A stretch of 64,000 nucleotides of DNA from Lepidonotus clava (GCA_936440205.1 OW387134.1:21244908-21308907); one strand, 5' to 3'; numbered from the stretch's first letter, positions 45,571-57,974 are shown. The notes: a model not told the origin generated them from the letters alone. Translations and numbers: made by a program.

Positions 45571-46205
45571 ATATACTCATTTACAAACAATGTGTACTTC
45601 CAGTGATTGAATATGCAGATATAATGTACTACTTATGTACCAAACATATCTGTGATAAATTACAACGAATGCAAAATAAAATATTACGAATAGTTCTGAA
45701 TACACTTTCTGTACAAGAAAAATCAATAGAGGAAATTCACAAAATTTGTAAGCTTGACTTACTGATAAAGCGACGTGAATTACATCTCCTAACAATAATG
45801 CACAAATATCGTCATAACACAGAGTGGCTGATAGCTGAAGGGCTGAGATCAACCAGATCTTCCAAAAAAATACAATTTCATGTTCAGATGGTTAATCTTG
45901 AGGTATATAGGAAGAGTCTTACTATACAGGTGCTAAAAAGTGGGACTGTCTCCCTAAAGAGATTCAATACATAGCCGATAAGGCCACCTTCCAGAAAGAG
46001 GTGAAATTATGGCAAAAGAATTCCTGATTTAACACCATATCCGTATTTACAAGCCATTATCTATTTGGTGCACTAGTATACCCCTATACCCCCCCCCCCC
46101 CCCTACGCAATCTCTTTTCTTGTAAATTAATTGTAACTATTAAATTAAATCCCTGAAGAAGACCGAATGTTAGGTCGAAACGTTGGATGAATTACAATAA
46201 AGCAA

Positions 46206-47034
46206 CATCAAATTAAAACTGTCAGCCTCGTGGTTTTGATGTTATAATTCGCAGTTCCATTATTAAATTAAATGAATGTTTACTGACTCTATCAACCTAC
46301 GGCTTAACTTAGCAAGGTTGATAATCACTTGATTATCCTAGGATTTATATGAATTGTACTATGCTCAAATCTACCTATGACTTAACTTAGTCTGGGTAGA
46401 GAGTGACTACTATTATGTCTATAATTATTACTACCTACATGGAAGAACATTTGTAAAAGTGAATGTGGTTAATAAAAAAAAATAAAAAAATAAAAAAAGT
46501 GACTACGGCACAACCACCCCACCCACGGCCCTGCGGGCCGTGGGCCGCTGTGCGGCGGGGTGATTAAAAAAAAATCAAAGGGTTTTACTGTTTTGATCAT
46601 AGACTTCCCTATCATCCCTATAGTAATAATTGACATACTGTTTGTGTGTAGCAGCAGTATAACAGTAGCACATAGAGGGTTCACAGGTATGCACCAGTTG
46701 GCACTGCATGCTGGGATAGGTTGCAAGTACCTTTAAGTATCATCAACTAATCCGTATTTCAAAGAAGATAAATCGTATTATAGTTGGCTTTCATGCATGT
46801 GCAACCTATTTTTTAGATGCTTGGGCCCCACATAGCTAGGCCTCTTTGTTACCAGAAGGTGGCACAAGGTACACTTGTTTAACGACGTCACTGGTTCACT
46901 CATATCCTTTTCCTCAGCAACGTCTATCGTAGGGTCTTGCACATGAAATCAGACTGCTTCTGGTGGTGAGACAAAGGCATGCGCATCGGCACGAGCCCTT
47001 TTTCAGAAAAGTTGGCATCACAGATGGTAGATTT
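46206..47034. other. Intergenic, no gene recognised
   Basis: Holds an A-rich run at 46470-46498 and a GC hairpin near 46527-46545 (CACGGCCCTGCGGGCCGTG). Nothing else is supported. Confidence 0.5.
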
Positions 47035-47719
47035 CTTTTAGGATTATCACACTATCATATCTTGAATGTAACTGTTAATGTATCTAAGCAACTGATATAC
47101 CTTAGCTACATCAGAATACATATGAAAGATATTGTGCCAGGTGAAATGAATGTGTTCCTATCAAGCCTTGAAAGTCAAATATGGTAAAACGGTGTATATA
47201 CTTTGTGTTGCTATCAAGTGTGGACTGCCAAGATACATTTAGTTGTATATTTTTGTATAGAAATAATGATGACATCTAATGTGGTAATTGAGAGAAAGGG
47301 GTTTTGCTTTTTATTCAATGAAAGATGTTTTGAGTATATTACCCTACAAGATCACAACACCTAAATGTCACAAGAAAACCTGTGTTGAAGTTAGTAATAA
47401 CTTACAATTCATCAACTGATCAAAGTCACAATACACTTAAATATAGAATTGTATAGACTTCAAGAACAATGCCCATGACAGTGTTAAATTATGTTTATAT
47501 TGCTCCACAATATATAATACTTGGCTATTGCTGTACATGATACCTTAAAAAGCCATTAGAAACAAGCTGATCTTTTCAGGAGTTCTAGTAATGCACCATA
47601 CAAAAGGAACAAATAGAAGCGTGGATTCTTCATTTCCTTATGAAATTTAGAAAAACCTATTTGTACCTGACAGATTCAAAGATGTTTGAAATTTACTCTT
47701 GGAAGAAAATAAAAGCTTT
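47035..47719. repeat. Duplicated 3' flank of the TLR genes (copy 1; partner 60955-61631)
   Basis: Blocks such as TATCTAAGCAACTGATATAC and ACATCAGAATACATATGA recur in order in 60955-61631, immediately beyond the stop codon of the second TLR copy. So the TLR duplication includes at least 650 bp of 3' flank. Confidence 0.85.
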
Positions 47720-49179
47720 TTACCCATGTATTAATGGATAAGCCATTTCATCCTCTCCATCAACCATTTCATTTTCCATTTGAGGAGTATCACTATCTCT
47801 GTCAGCAGCATTGAATGCATGATCTTCAGATGTTCCCATTTTATTCACAGGCAATGAATACTCTAGGTTATCCCAGAACACATGGGATTCACGTTCAATA
47901 TATGTGTACCTTTTGAAGTAAGCTTGTAATGTTAGACTTAAGGAATCTATTACAATAACCTCATACTTGATGGCAACAAGACTGTGTGTCCCTACATTTC
48001 CATCCATTTCAAGGGCAACAGTAAACTCCCACATGCACCATTCACTTTCCATGAAGTTCTTAGAGAACAGAACAAGGGTTCGTTTACTTTTACGAATACA
48101 TTCTTCAATACTCACAGTTATTGGCTTACCACCAGGGAAATGTACACGATGATAAGCCACCTTATATCCTTTTCTCTCCAAGTTTGGAATAAGATATTCA
48201 CCTACGTATTCTTCATCATCATTTGATTATGATACAAATACATCAAATTCTTTATTTTCATTTTCACATTCATCCCAATCAAAAGGGTGCCAATTGAATC
48301 GTCTGTAAAACCAAACCCGCATATACCTTAGTATGACAAACAAACTAATGACGACCAGACAAATAAAAAGTGCAGAACCTCCTATCCCAAAATAACCATA
48401 CAGTTCTTTGTTGGGTGGATCTCCACAAATCAGTTCATCTTCTGAGAGAAGAAGAAGATTTGAACCTTTAAGACGATGTTGCACAATATTTCTGCAGAAT
48501 CTGATATGACCTTTCTGTTGTTTACCATCCACAATCTCGTCTCAATTGCATTACAGCCACTGATTTGATTCTAAATGAACATCAGTCTCACCTGACACTT
48601 GAACATTGCTTATATTTTTGGGTAAATAATGCAATTTGTTGTTATCCAAATGTATTGCTGTCGAATTACTGATCATGAGAGCATTAATTGTAGCAAGAGA
48701 GATGTTTCTGATTTGATTGTAACTGAAGAGAGCCTCACCTACTTGCCTGAAATATTGTCTATGATCCAAAAAGGTTATATTGTTGTTCAAGAAGTTTAAC
48801 TTGTACTTGTAATTATGTTTTGATAGAAATGGCAACTGTACAGGAAGATAGTTTATGCCTTTCTCTTGACAACCAACAGACATGTTCATTTGGTTTGGTT
48901 GGTCAATGCAATCACATTTCTCTGGACAATCTTTCTTAACATGCACGGGAAATTTTTGATCTAATACACTAAAACACTTTGCCCTGGTTGAATTACTTTG
49001 CTATAAACCGTGTCAAGAAGTGTAAGGGATGTGTAAGAGCTCTTGCAGTGTAAATGGTATGGGCCATTACATAAGTGTCTCACAGGGGGTCCCCCCCCCA
49101 CCTTGCCTGTAACCCTGGAGCTGCCACTAAACTTTCACCTCCTTAAGTTGACCCAATGACCTAGATAATATAGCAAAAA

Positions 49180-49945
49180 AATCCCGTGCATTGCTCTGTG
49201 GTGCTGACGGGATTAGGGGGAGTAGAGGGCCGGGAAGAGGTCAGGGGGACGGCCCTGGTCTCCCCGTGCGTTGCTCTGTGATGCTGACGGGGTTAGGGGG
49301 AGTAGGGGGCCGGGAAGAGGACAGGGGGACGGCCCTGGTCTCCCTGTGCGTTGCTCTGTGGTGCTGACGGGGTTAGGGGGAGTAGGGGGCCGGGAAGAGG
49401 ACAGGGGGACGGCCCTGGTCTCCCCGTGCGTTGCTCTGTGGTGCTGACGGCATTAGGAGGGGTAGGGGGCCGGGGAGGGCTCAGGGGAATGGCCCTGGTC
49501 TCCCCGTGCGTTGCTCTGTGGTGCTGACGGCATTAGGAGGGGAAGGGGGCCGGGGAGGGCTCTGGGGAATGGCCCTGGTCTCCCCGTGCGTTGCTCTGTG
49601 GTGCTGACGGGGTTAGGAGGGGTAGGGGGCCGGGGAGGGCTCAGGGGAATGGCCCTGGTCTCCCCGTGCATTTCTCTGTGGTGCTGACGGGGTTAGGGGG
49701 AGTAGGGGGCCGGGAAGAGGACAGGGGGACGGCCCTGGTCTCCCCGTGCGTTGCTCTGTGGTGCTGACGGCATTAGGAGGGGTAGGGGGCCGGGGAGGGC
49801 TCAGGGGAATGGCCCTGGTCTCCCCGTGCGTTGCTCTGTGGTGCTGACGGCATTAGGAGGGGAAGGGGGCCGGGGAGGGCTCAGGGGAATGGCCCTGGTC
49901 TCCCCGTGCGTTGCTCTGTGGTGCTGACGGGGTTAGGAGGGGTTG
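49180..49945 (+). repeat. 80 bp minisatellite inside the CACTA-like element
   Basis: About nine to ten units of roughly 80 bp beginning CCCCGTGCGTTGCTCTGTGG, in at least two subtypes (GGGTTAGGGGGAGTAGGGGG versus CATTAGGAGGGG). One more unit lies alone at 52337-52425 in the same orientation. GC-rich; the open frames across it are by-products. Confidence 0.9.
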
Positions 49946-50164
49946 GGATAGGTTCCCCTATTTCCCAGCCTTTACTCCATGTCCCTGGCCATTCCTCTAT
50001 GAATAGCCACCCCTAGCCAATAATGTAACAGGCCGGGGGGGGTGCCAGGGGAAGGGTGTGTAGGCTGGGATATGACGGGGATATGTCCAGGTAGGTCCCA
50101 ATAATGTAGCAGGCTCGGGGTGGGGTGGGGTGATGGTGCCAGGGGAAGGGTGTGGGGGCCGGGA

Positions 50165-52335
50165 CATGCTATAAATAGTGTGGAAGAAAAGAATCATTTA
50201 GAAGGGTTTTAAGGCCGATTTGAGCACTTTGAAAAATTTCCAAATTCTAAATATTTATTGCTCCCATAAAAAGTGAACTATGGGTGAAAACTGACTTTGA
50301 GGTGGTAGCCCCAAGTGAGAGGGTCCATTCTATACATGTCAGGAAATTCTGTGACGATTACAACATTATCTAGAAAATCACAATGATTTTTACTGTTTTT
50401 TTCACACAGGAAAACTCAACCAGTAGATTTTGCTAAGACCTTCCAGGAATGATAATTAGGCCTTTCTAATACCAAAAATGTTGTTGAATTCATGGGCATC
50501 AAATTATCAGGGGACACCTCAGGGACCAAGCCCTCAGAGGCCAGGCTGAAGTCACTTTACTCATTTCCCGGCCCTAGCTCCTTGATAATCTTAGGATGAA
50601 AGGAGCAGATGACTTGTGGAGGAAAAGAATCATTTGGTAGGGTTTTTAGGCCGATTTGAGCAATTTAAAAAAATTTCAAATTTGAAATATTCATGACTCC
50701 CAGTAGGAGTCAACTATGGGTCAAATGTGACTCTAAGGTTGTAGCCCCAAGTGAGAGGGTCCATTCTATACACGTCAGGAAATTCTGTGACGATTACAAC
50801 ATTATCTGGAAAATCACAACGATTTTTACTGTTTTTTTCACACAGAAAAACTCAACCAGTAGATTTTGCTAAAACCTTCCAGGAATAATAATTAGGCCTA
50901 TCTTATGCCAAAAATGTTGTTGAATTTACAGGCATTGAATTATCAGGGGCCCACCTCAGGGACCAAGGATAGGTGCAGGTACCTGGCCCATTACATTATA
51001 GTGGTGGTTGGTTACCAACCGTCCCCCCTCCTGTATTGTTTCTATCTTGATTTGAGGCTCAGGCCTACCAGAAGGACACATCCAATCCCACTATGATGTA
51101 TTAGGCTGGCCACCTGCACCCATCCTTAACCCATGAGTTGTCCCTGAGAAAATTTGCTGCCCATATATCCGACAATATTGTTGGCATGAGATAGGCCTAG
51201 ATATCATTTATGCAAGTTTTTAGCAAAATCCATTGATTGGGGTTTTCACTGTAAGAATTAAGGTAAAAATCTGTCTAAATTTCTAGAAAATGTTTTATTA
51301 GTCTCACAGTTTCCTGACTAGTTTATAATGGTCATTCTTAGTCGGGGCTACAAGCTCAGAGTCAGTTTTGACTCATAGTTGACTCATACTGGGAGTCAAA
51401 AATGTTTCAAATTTGGAAATTTTTCAAAGTGCTCAAATCGGCATGAAAACCCTATCAAAAGGTTCTTTTCTTCCACAAGTCATCAGCTCTTTGCAACCTG
51501 AGAATATCAGGAGGCTAGAGGTGGCTATTCATAGAGGGATGGTCAGGGACATGGAGTAAAGGCTGGGAAATATGTAAAAGGATTTCCATCAATTAGGGGA
51601 CATTTTTGGCATAAGATGGGCCTAATTATCATTTATGAAAGATTTTAGCAAAATCCATTGGTTGAGTCTTTCAGTATAAATATAAGGTGAAAAATCTTTC
51701 TAAATTTCTAGATAATTTTGTAATCATCACAGAATTTTCTGGCATGTATAGAATTGTCCTTCTCACTCGGGGCTACAACCTAAGAGTCACATTTGACCCA
51801 TAGTTGACTCCTACTGGGAGTCATAAATGTTTTAAATTTGGATTTTTTTCAAAGTGCTCAAATCGGCATGAAAACCCTATCAAAAGGTTCTTTTCTTCCA
51901 CAAGTCATCAGCTCTTTGCAACCTGAGAATATCAGGAGGCTAGAGGTGGCTATTCATAGAGGGATGGTCAGGGACATGGAGTAAAGGCTGGGAAATATGT
52001 AAAAGGATTTCCATCAATTAGGGGACATTTTTGGCATAAGATGGGCCTAATTATCATTTATGAAAGATTTTAGCAAAATCCATTGGTTGAGTCTTTCAGT
52101 ATAAAAATAAGGTGAAAAATCTTTCTAAATTTCTAGATAATTTTGTAATCATCACAGAATTTTCTGGCATGTATAGAATTGTCCTTCTCACTCGGGGCTA
52201 CAACCTAAGAGTCACATTTGACCCATAGTTGACTCCTACTGGGAGTCATAAATGTTTTAAATTTGGATTTTTTTCAAAGTGCTCAAATCGGCATGAAAAC
52301 CCTATCAAAAGGTTCTTTTCTTCCACAAGTCATCA
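50165..52335. repeat. About 420 bp units in direct and inverted order
   Basis: Two units on the plus strand (about 50165-50590 and 50610-50990) face three on the minus strand (about 51140-51480, 51560-51905, 51985-52335). The last two are an almost perfect tandem copy with a 426 bp period. Shared words include AAAATCACAATGATTTTTAC and GATTTGAGCA. The arrangement makes much of the element self-complementary. Confidence 0.8.
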
Positions 52336-53869
52336 GCCCCCGTGCGTTACTCTGTGGGACTGACGGGATTAGGATGGGTAGGGGGCCGGAAAGAGGTCAG
52401 GGGGATAGCCCTGCAGGTCTCCCCGTGGGTTGCTCTGCAGTCTAGGCCTTTACCAACACCTCTGGTCAGACATAGAAAGGGCTGGGAAATAACTAAAATG
52501 AGACAACCAAACATAGTGCTAATTATAGATGTCCCCAGCTGGGCGGGGGTGGGTGGGTGGGGGACCCCCTGTGAGACACTTATGTAATGGGCCATACCAT
52601 TGACACTGCAAGAGTGTGAACACATCCCTTACACTTCTTGACACGGTTTATAGCAAAGTAATTCAACCAGGGCAAAGTGTTTTAGTGTATGAGATCAAAA
52701 TCTTCCCGTGATGGCAAATGAAGTCATCTAATGGGAGTGATACAATTCTTTTACCATAAAGGTAATCTGGTTTATTACAGGTCATTTCCAGGATGTTTCC
52801 CTTTTTCACTAATTTAAAAAAATTATAAACCTCATAATCAATGCAGTCACAGACAAATGGATTTTCCGAGATATCAATACCTCCTTCTCCTGTGAGTGTA
52901 CAAAGACGATCAACTTCATCAGTTATATTCCAGCCATTGAATAGGTCTGAAAAGTGAGTTATGTTATTTTCATTTAATACAACATTTGCTGGGGGTTCCG
53001 TTTTACTCTGACACTTAAAGTGCCAGTGTGCCCGGTTAGTGAATTCATGAATTTCATTGCCTCTTAAATTTATTGTTGGATTCTTATCCACGTACATGGC
53101 AGGCCAGGGATCAAGACTTTTAATGCTGTTGTAACTGAGATCAATTAGGTCAAATGACATGTGACTTTGTTGGATAAAAACATCAACATCAATTTGTGAG
53201 ATACTATTATAAGCGATAAAAATCTTATTCAAGGCATGAAAATCATAAAACGATCCATTTTCAAGTTTTGAAATGTGATTTTCTGACACAACAATCTGTG
53301 ATAGATACTTCAGTTTTTTTAGACATTCCCATGGTAAATTAGTAATTTTGTTACTAGAAACATCTATGCTATTAAGTTGAGCCATTTTGCAAACCATTAA
53401 TGGAAGCCTACTCAAAGAAGAATTTTTTATTACTAAGCCTGAGGCATTTAAGTTTCTATTCAGTAAAGGATCAAGTACATCAACTGGATCTTGGCTACAG
53501 TTCACAATTTGCAAAGATGAGCCCTCTTGGCAATTACAGAAATCAGGGCAAAACTGCAGGCTGAGATTTATGATTTGTTTGTTTGAAGTGCCAGCTAGTT
53601 TACTATCTATAAATCAAGATTCTAGCGGTCGGTTCAAGTTGCATTGTTTGAGGGCAGACTGATTGAGAGCCAATGTAGTTTTGAAGTGTAGATGTGGCAG
53701 GAAAAGAGGGACAGCATTGTTGGATGTACAGAAAAGCCAAGTACAGATCATAAATATGTTGACCATTGTGTTAGCAGTACTATTTCTTTCGATGAATGCT
53801 TCCTGACACCAGTTTCTGGAAAATAGCATGCCATATTTGCACATAAATAGCATGCCATATTTGCACATA

Positions 53870-54818
53870 TTTCGTCCACAATAGAAGTTAGAGGAAATAT
53901 CTCTTTTTCAATACCTTAAATATTTTGCTAATTCAATGAATCAGCTGCAAATCACAAGACGTACCTTCCCAACCAAGAATGTGAGTGTTGTGTAGCTGCT
54001 TTGCTGGGTAATGGATAGAAGTTTACAACAGACACATGTGTCTCTACAATTTCGTCTACTATTTTTTAAATAAGGAGATCTCAACTAATAAGCCATAAGC
54101 ATTTGGAAGGCTGAATTTGTGCATCATGGATTTGAGGAAAATGGTTCTGAAAAATAATGTTCCTGATTTTTTGCATGAAATATGAATAAGGGTTAAAGAT
54201 CTAAGCCAGTTTTCTCTAAATAAAATCTTAAACATATCCTGAAGGTTCAATTGAATTCATAACATGCATCACTCTGACTTTCATTCTCTTGAACATTTCA
54301 ATTTCATTTCAGTATCAATTATCTTCTTAGATAGCTGTGAGAAGGCATTTTGTTCAATGCATAATGTATACTAAATTATATCACATTTGACTCATCATGG
54401 CAGATATGTGTATAGTAGCTTTTTAAATGATTGAAGATGACAATTATCTTGATGTCCAAATTCCTTTCCTATTTCATTTTGAGTAATTAATAGGCTACCA
54501 GACATTATTATATGACAAATGTTATTATCTTAGGAGTTAGAATAAATAACTTACTCACAGATAGACAAATAACCCCTTGTATCCTGATTTGTATGGTTCC
54601 TCCAGGTAGTAACTGAAAAATAGAGAATCATAGTAAATCATGATTGGTAGAGGTAGACTTAAGAGAACAGTTGTTTGAATACCAGGTAATAAATAGATGT
54701 TTAAAGGTGTACATGGCTACACTTGTTCTCAACCAATGATGCATTTTTAAAATGTATAAAGTTTTGTCAAAAACCAGAAATTAGCAAGGAACCATTGATG
54801 ATTGCCCAGAAACATAAC
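53870..54818. other. 5' flank of TLR copy 1
   Basis: Begins with a 24 bp tandem duplication (AATAGCATGCCATATTTGCA at about 53822 and 53846) not seen in copy 2. No promoter or other gene is recognised. Confidence 0.45.
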
Positions 54819-54822
54819 TTAA

Positions 54823-55483
54823 CCCTTTAAGGATACCAGGAGCCTAAAGGCTGTATTCCACTATGCGTTTCTGTCACTTGCGTCGTCATCTTGTGGCCAG
54901 GCAACCAGGCAACGCAAGTGATGAATGCAACTCGGCTAGAATGCAAGGTATATTCCAGGATGCGTTGTGCTTGCGTTCATGCAAAGCAAGTACAATGCAA
55001 GTACAACGCAAGTAAATTGCTTGCGGAAATTTTTAAAGATGTTTATAAATTTCCGCAAGCAAGCTTGCGTTTCCATGATTTAAGGAACGCAAGTGAGACT
55101 GAACGCATTGTGGAATATAGCCTATGTCTTCATAACTTGTTTGTTATAAACCCACAGATTACACCCATGAATTGCCGGATTTCCCCGGGATTTCTGTTGA
55201 TTTCCCTCAGGAATTCCCTATTTTCATTGTCATCTCTGATGTTTAAAGTAAAACTGACCCCTACAAATCAAAGTTAAGGAAATCTGGTCTGTAGCATTAG
55301 TTAGGAAATTTAATAAGCTTTTAAACGATATATTGGCCGCCTTTGTACATTGAAAACCCATCAAGTTGTTCTCCTTGGAAAAATATGGAAAAATGGTGGG
55401 AAAATGACAATTTTTCCGGGCAGCTACAGCCGGATTGGGGAGTACACCCTCGGGCGGCTACGGCCGGATTGGGGTCTAAAGGG
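54823..55483 (-). mobile_element. piggyBac-like MITE, copy 2, with a nested MITE
   Basis: Flanked by TTAA (54819-54822 and 55484-55487), with ends CCCTTTAAGGATACC and, on the minus strand, CCCTTTAGACCCCAATCCGG. The reverse complement matches the element at 32467-32802, including CGCCCGAGGGTGT. It is longer mainly because of a nested element at 54848-55123. Confidence 0.8.
54848..55123. mobile_element. Nested 276 bp MITE
   Basis: Ends AGGCTGTATTCCACTATGCG and, on the minus strand, AGGCTATATTCCACAATGCG. The inside is rich in AACGCAAGT and its mirror. It lies inside the piggyBac-like copy, so it inserted later. The target duplication is unclear. Confidence 0.75.
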
Positions 55484-55487
55484 TTAA

Positions 55488-56301
55488 GCTAATCAGCTGA
55501 AATTTCACCAAAAAGTAGGGATGTCATTTCAAAATAACATTGAATGTGATCTTTTAGTGAAGTTACTTTGATTGAAAGACAGAATAGATATGAATGAGGG
55601 ACTAATCAAAATTCATATGATAGCCTAATCATGGAAATCAGTTACGAAAATATGGCCCCAGTGATACATTTGAAAGGTTTTGATATACCCTTAAATTGGG
55701 CCCTTTAGGTAAATAATAATTAACATTAATGCCCCCTATTTGTTTTTGAATAATTGTAAAAAAAAGTTCATCTGTCACTTGTTACAATTATTTTAATTCT
55801 CTATACAAATTCTAAAGAATGTTAGAGGTATTTGAAAAGATTACATTTTACATAATTTTAGCCTTCTATTACCAATATTTAGTAGAGAAATAATGAAAAA
55901 AGGTTGGAAGGTCAAGCTGTGATGAAATTGTCGTTTGAACAATTTTTTGTACTGAATCAGATAATGTCAAATTATTCAAATATTTCCATTCTGAAAAACA
56001 TTCCATATAGAATGATTTTGGAAGGTTTTTAAGCTTGCAACCAAGGTACCACATTTCCATGCTAACCAAGTAATCAAATAAAAGTAAATATCTCATAATA
56101 AAGATGAGGACAATTTCATTTGCTATATTTCAATCAAAACAAAATGAAAATATCTTAAAAAGAAGCATTGTTATAGCTGTTTATAGGTTTTTTTGTTTTT
56201 TTTTAAGTTATCATATAAATCAAGGTGGATGGGTATAATTAGCTGTAATTCTGTTATTAAGAAGAATAGGTTAAACTTCCCCATTTAACCTCTTTTACCC
56301 A
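55488..56301. other. Intergenic, no gene recognised
   Basis: AT-rich; I see no supported feature. Confidence 0.5.
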
Positions 56302-56306
56302 ATAAG

Positions 56307-56991
56307 CAGGTTGGGGATACCACTAAAAAACGGGACGTCCTGGAAAAACGGGACGGCCTGTAATAACAGGCAGTTATAAAAAAGTGTGTTATCTAAGCAT
56401 TGTAGATGAATTTGTACATGAATAATATACAAGATACACATAAAAAAATTCTTCTGCAAATGCAAAATAGAAAAAAATATGAAATTCTGCATTTAACATG
56501 AATTACATAACATTTTCCATTTTGAAAATTTCATATATAATGATTCACAATTAATAATTGTACATAAATGAAAATGCTCAGAAATTCAGGAGTTTGCTAA
56601 ACTCAAAAATTCTTTGTCATGAAAGTACACATCTTTTGCATCAAAATTATCATTGCATTTTCAAATTCTATCGTTGCATTTTTTTTCTATGAATTTTTAT
56701 TTTTTGAAAGTTACAAAAATCATACCAAGAAAACGGACCTTCCTGAAAAAACGGGACGGTTTTGTGATCCGTTTTTACAGGACGTCCCATTTTTTCAGGC
56801 AGACTTTTAAAACCCATTTAAACCATTATTTTTAAAATGAAATCCTATTTTAATTTAACCAAATAATTATTTGTCATAAAGGGTCATATTCTGAAATTGA
56901 AAAAATAATAATGGAATGTTTTTAAAGGATCTACAGGATTGCGTCCTGAAAAAGCGGGACGTCCCGTTTTTCCCGTCGTAGCCCCAACCTG
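56307..56991. mobile_element. 685 bp element with CAGGTTGGGG ends and 5 bp target duplication
   Basis: ATAAG flanks both ends (56302-56306 and 56992-56996). Ends are CAGGTTGGGGATACCAC and, on the minus strand, CAGGTTGGGGCTACGAC. CGGGACGTCC-type motifs recur at both ends and inside. No coding capacity. A partial relative lies at 57650-57970. I cannot name the superfamily. Confidence 0.75.
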
Positions 56992-57649
56992 ATAAGACCA
57001 TATTTGGCCTCTCCAGAGGTGTATTCCATTTGGCTTAGCCTTTTTCTATGATAATTAATTTTGTTGATTGAAAAATAGATATTTGAATTAAGCTGTAAGG
57101 GAAAGGCCATAGTATTTTCCTACTTTTGGTTATATGATCTTATCTGAAATAGTCATTTTAGAATCAGTTGTTACAATGCAGGCCATGATAGCCATATTTG
57201 GCCATATTTAGCCATTCCTTGAAATCAGCCCCATAATTCTATTATTTAGGAAATTATTGTGAAAAAACACAATTAATATGTTATTTTGTGAAAAATTCTT
57301 ATTCACATAAAATTTCTCAGAGAATTTAACGGTTTTCTGAAAAGATTAATTTTTTCAATACTTATTGCATTATGGGAAATTTACAAGTGAACGTTTTTTT
57401 CAGAGATACTCTGAGTATTTTCAGGGTTACCAGGTTACCATGGTTACAGATAAATGACTATATATATAAAGGGTTTTCCTTATTGTTAGCACTGGTCCAA
57501 CGGGCTAGTGGTCCTGAGTTTGCACTAGTTTGGATCAAAGTACCACTAGTCCATATGAAGTTAATATTTGGAACTTTAATGATTTTCACTGGCCCATCGG
57601 GCTAGTTGCTAAGAAATTGCACTAGCCCAAGAGAGTTTTTACTTGTTAT

Positions 57650-57970
57650 GGCATTATTTCTTTCTATCGATTTTTATTTTTTAAAAGTTACAAAAAACAT
57701 ACCAAGAAAACGGCCCATCCTGAAATAACGGGACAGTTTTGTGATGTGTTATTACAGGACGTCCCGTTTTTTCAGGCATTCTTTTAAAAATCATTAAAAC
57801 TGTTATCGTAATGATGGAATTAGATTTTGATTTAACCAAATAATTGTATGTCATATAGGCTCATATTTTGAAATTAAAAAAATGAAAATTGAATGTTTTA
57901 AATAGATTTAAAGGGTTGTGACCTGAAAAAATGGCATGTTCCGATTTTACCATCATAGCCCCAACCAGAT
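57650..57970. mobile_element. Right half of the CAGGTTGGGG element (second copy)
   Basis: Matches about 56690-56990 in the same orientation (CATACCAAGAAAACGG, GGACGTCCCGTTTTTTCAGG, AGCCCCAACC) but lacks the left half. The two copies are separated by about 650 bp containing a small unrelated inverted repeat (GCCCATCGGGCTAGT). Confidence 0.7.
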
Positions 57971-57974
57971 AACT

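Larger units (their letters stand above)
39840..46205 (+). mobile_element. LINE (CR1/jockey-type), split by two nested insertions
   Basis: Three coding pieces of one reverse-transcriptase ORF: about 39860-40320 (FQQSCRNRLWDAILNFTKDI, VVYLDLAKAFDCVHN, SVPQGSTIGPLLF, YADDSAIY), 41029-41294 (NGLVINERKSKTSMFGT, YNYLGVIFDE), and 45571-45974 (ILIYKQCVLPVIEYAD, LQRMQNKILR). The YADD catalytic motif is present. The 3' part at about 46150-46205 (GAAGAAGACCGAATGTTAGG, then TCGAAACGTT and AATAAA) looks like a LINE 3' UTR. The 5' end is truncated before the fingers domain. The gaps are element C (40325-41028) and the 4.3 kb element at 41295-45570. Confidence 0.85.
48944..52710. mobile_element. Non-autonomous CACTA-like element in the TLR pseudogene
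   Basis: 3767 bp bounded by ATG at 48941-48943 and 52711-52713 (3 bp target duplication; copy 2 of the TLR has a single ATG here). The terminal inverted repeats start CACGGGAA and stay alignable for about 165 bp, up to a C-rich stretch. CAC ends with 3 bp duplications fit the CACTA/EnSpm superfamily. No transposase frame is present; the interior is a minisatellite and larger inverted repeats. Its right end resembles 23838-23922. Confidence 0.85.
47720..53766 (-). pseudogene. Toll-like receptor pseudogene, copy 1 (interrupted by a transposon)
   Basis: Starts at ATG 53766 with a signal peptide (MVNIFMICTWLFC), then an LRR N-terminal cap (FCPDFCNCQEG), leucine-rich repeats (for example LNSIDVSSNKITNLPWECL), a cysteine cap (NPFVCDCIDYEV), a second cap (CPEKCDCIDQPNQMN), more LRRs, a membrane segment (FGIGGSALFICLVVISLFVI) and a TIR domain (box 2 HFPGGKPITVSIEECIRKSK, box 3 FWDN). 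TLRs sense ligands outside the cell or in endosomes and signal through TIR adaptors. This copy is dead: a 3.77 kb element sits at 48944-52710, TGA stops the frame near 53613, TAA replaces a conserved tyrosine of TIR box 1 near 48227, and about 8 bp (near 48560) and 7 bp (near 48480) are lost against copy 2. Apparently single-exon. Confidence 0.88.

Noticed and set aside
49453-50016. Proline-rich frames in the 80 bp minisatellite
   Set aside because: Repeat by-products with no domain or splice support.
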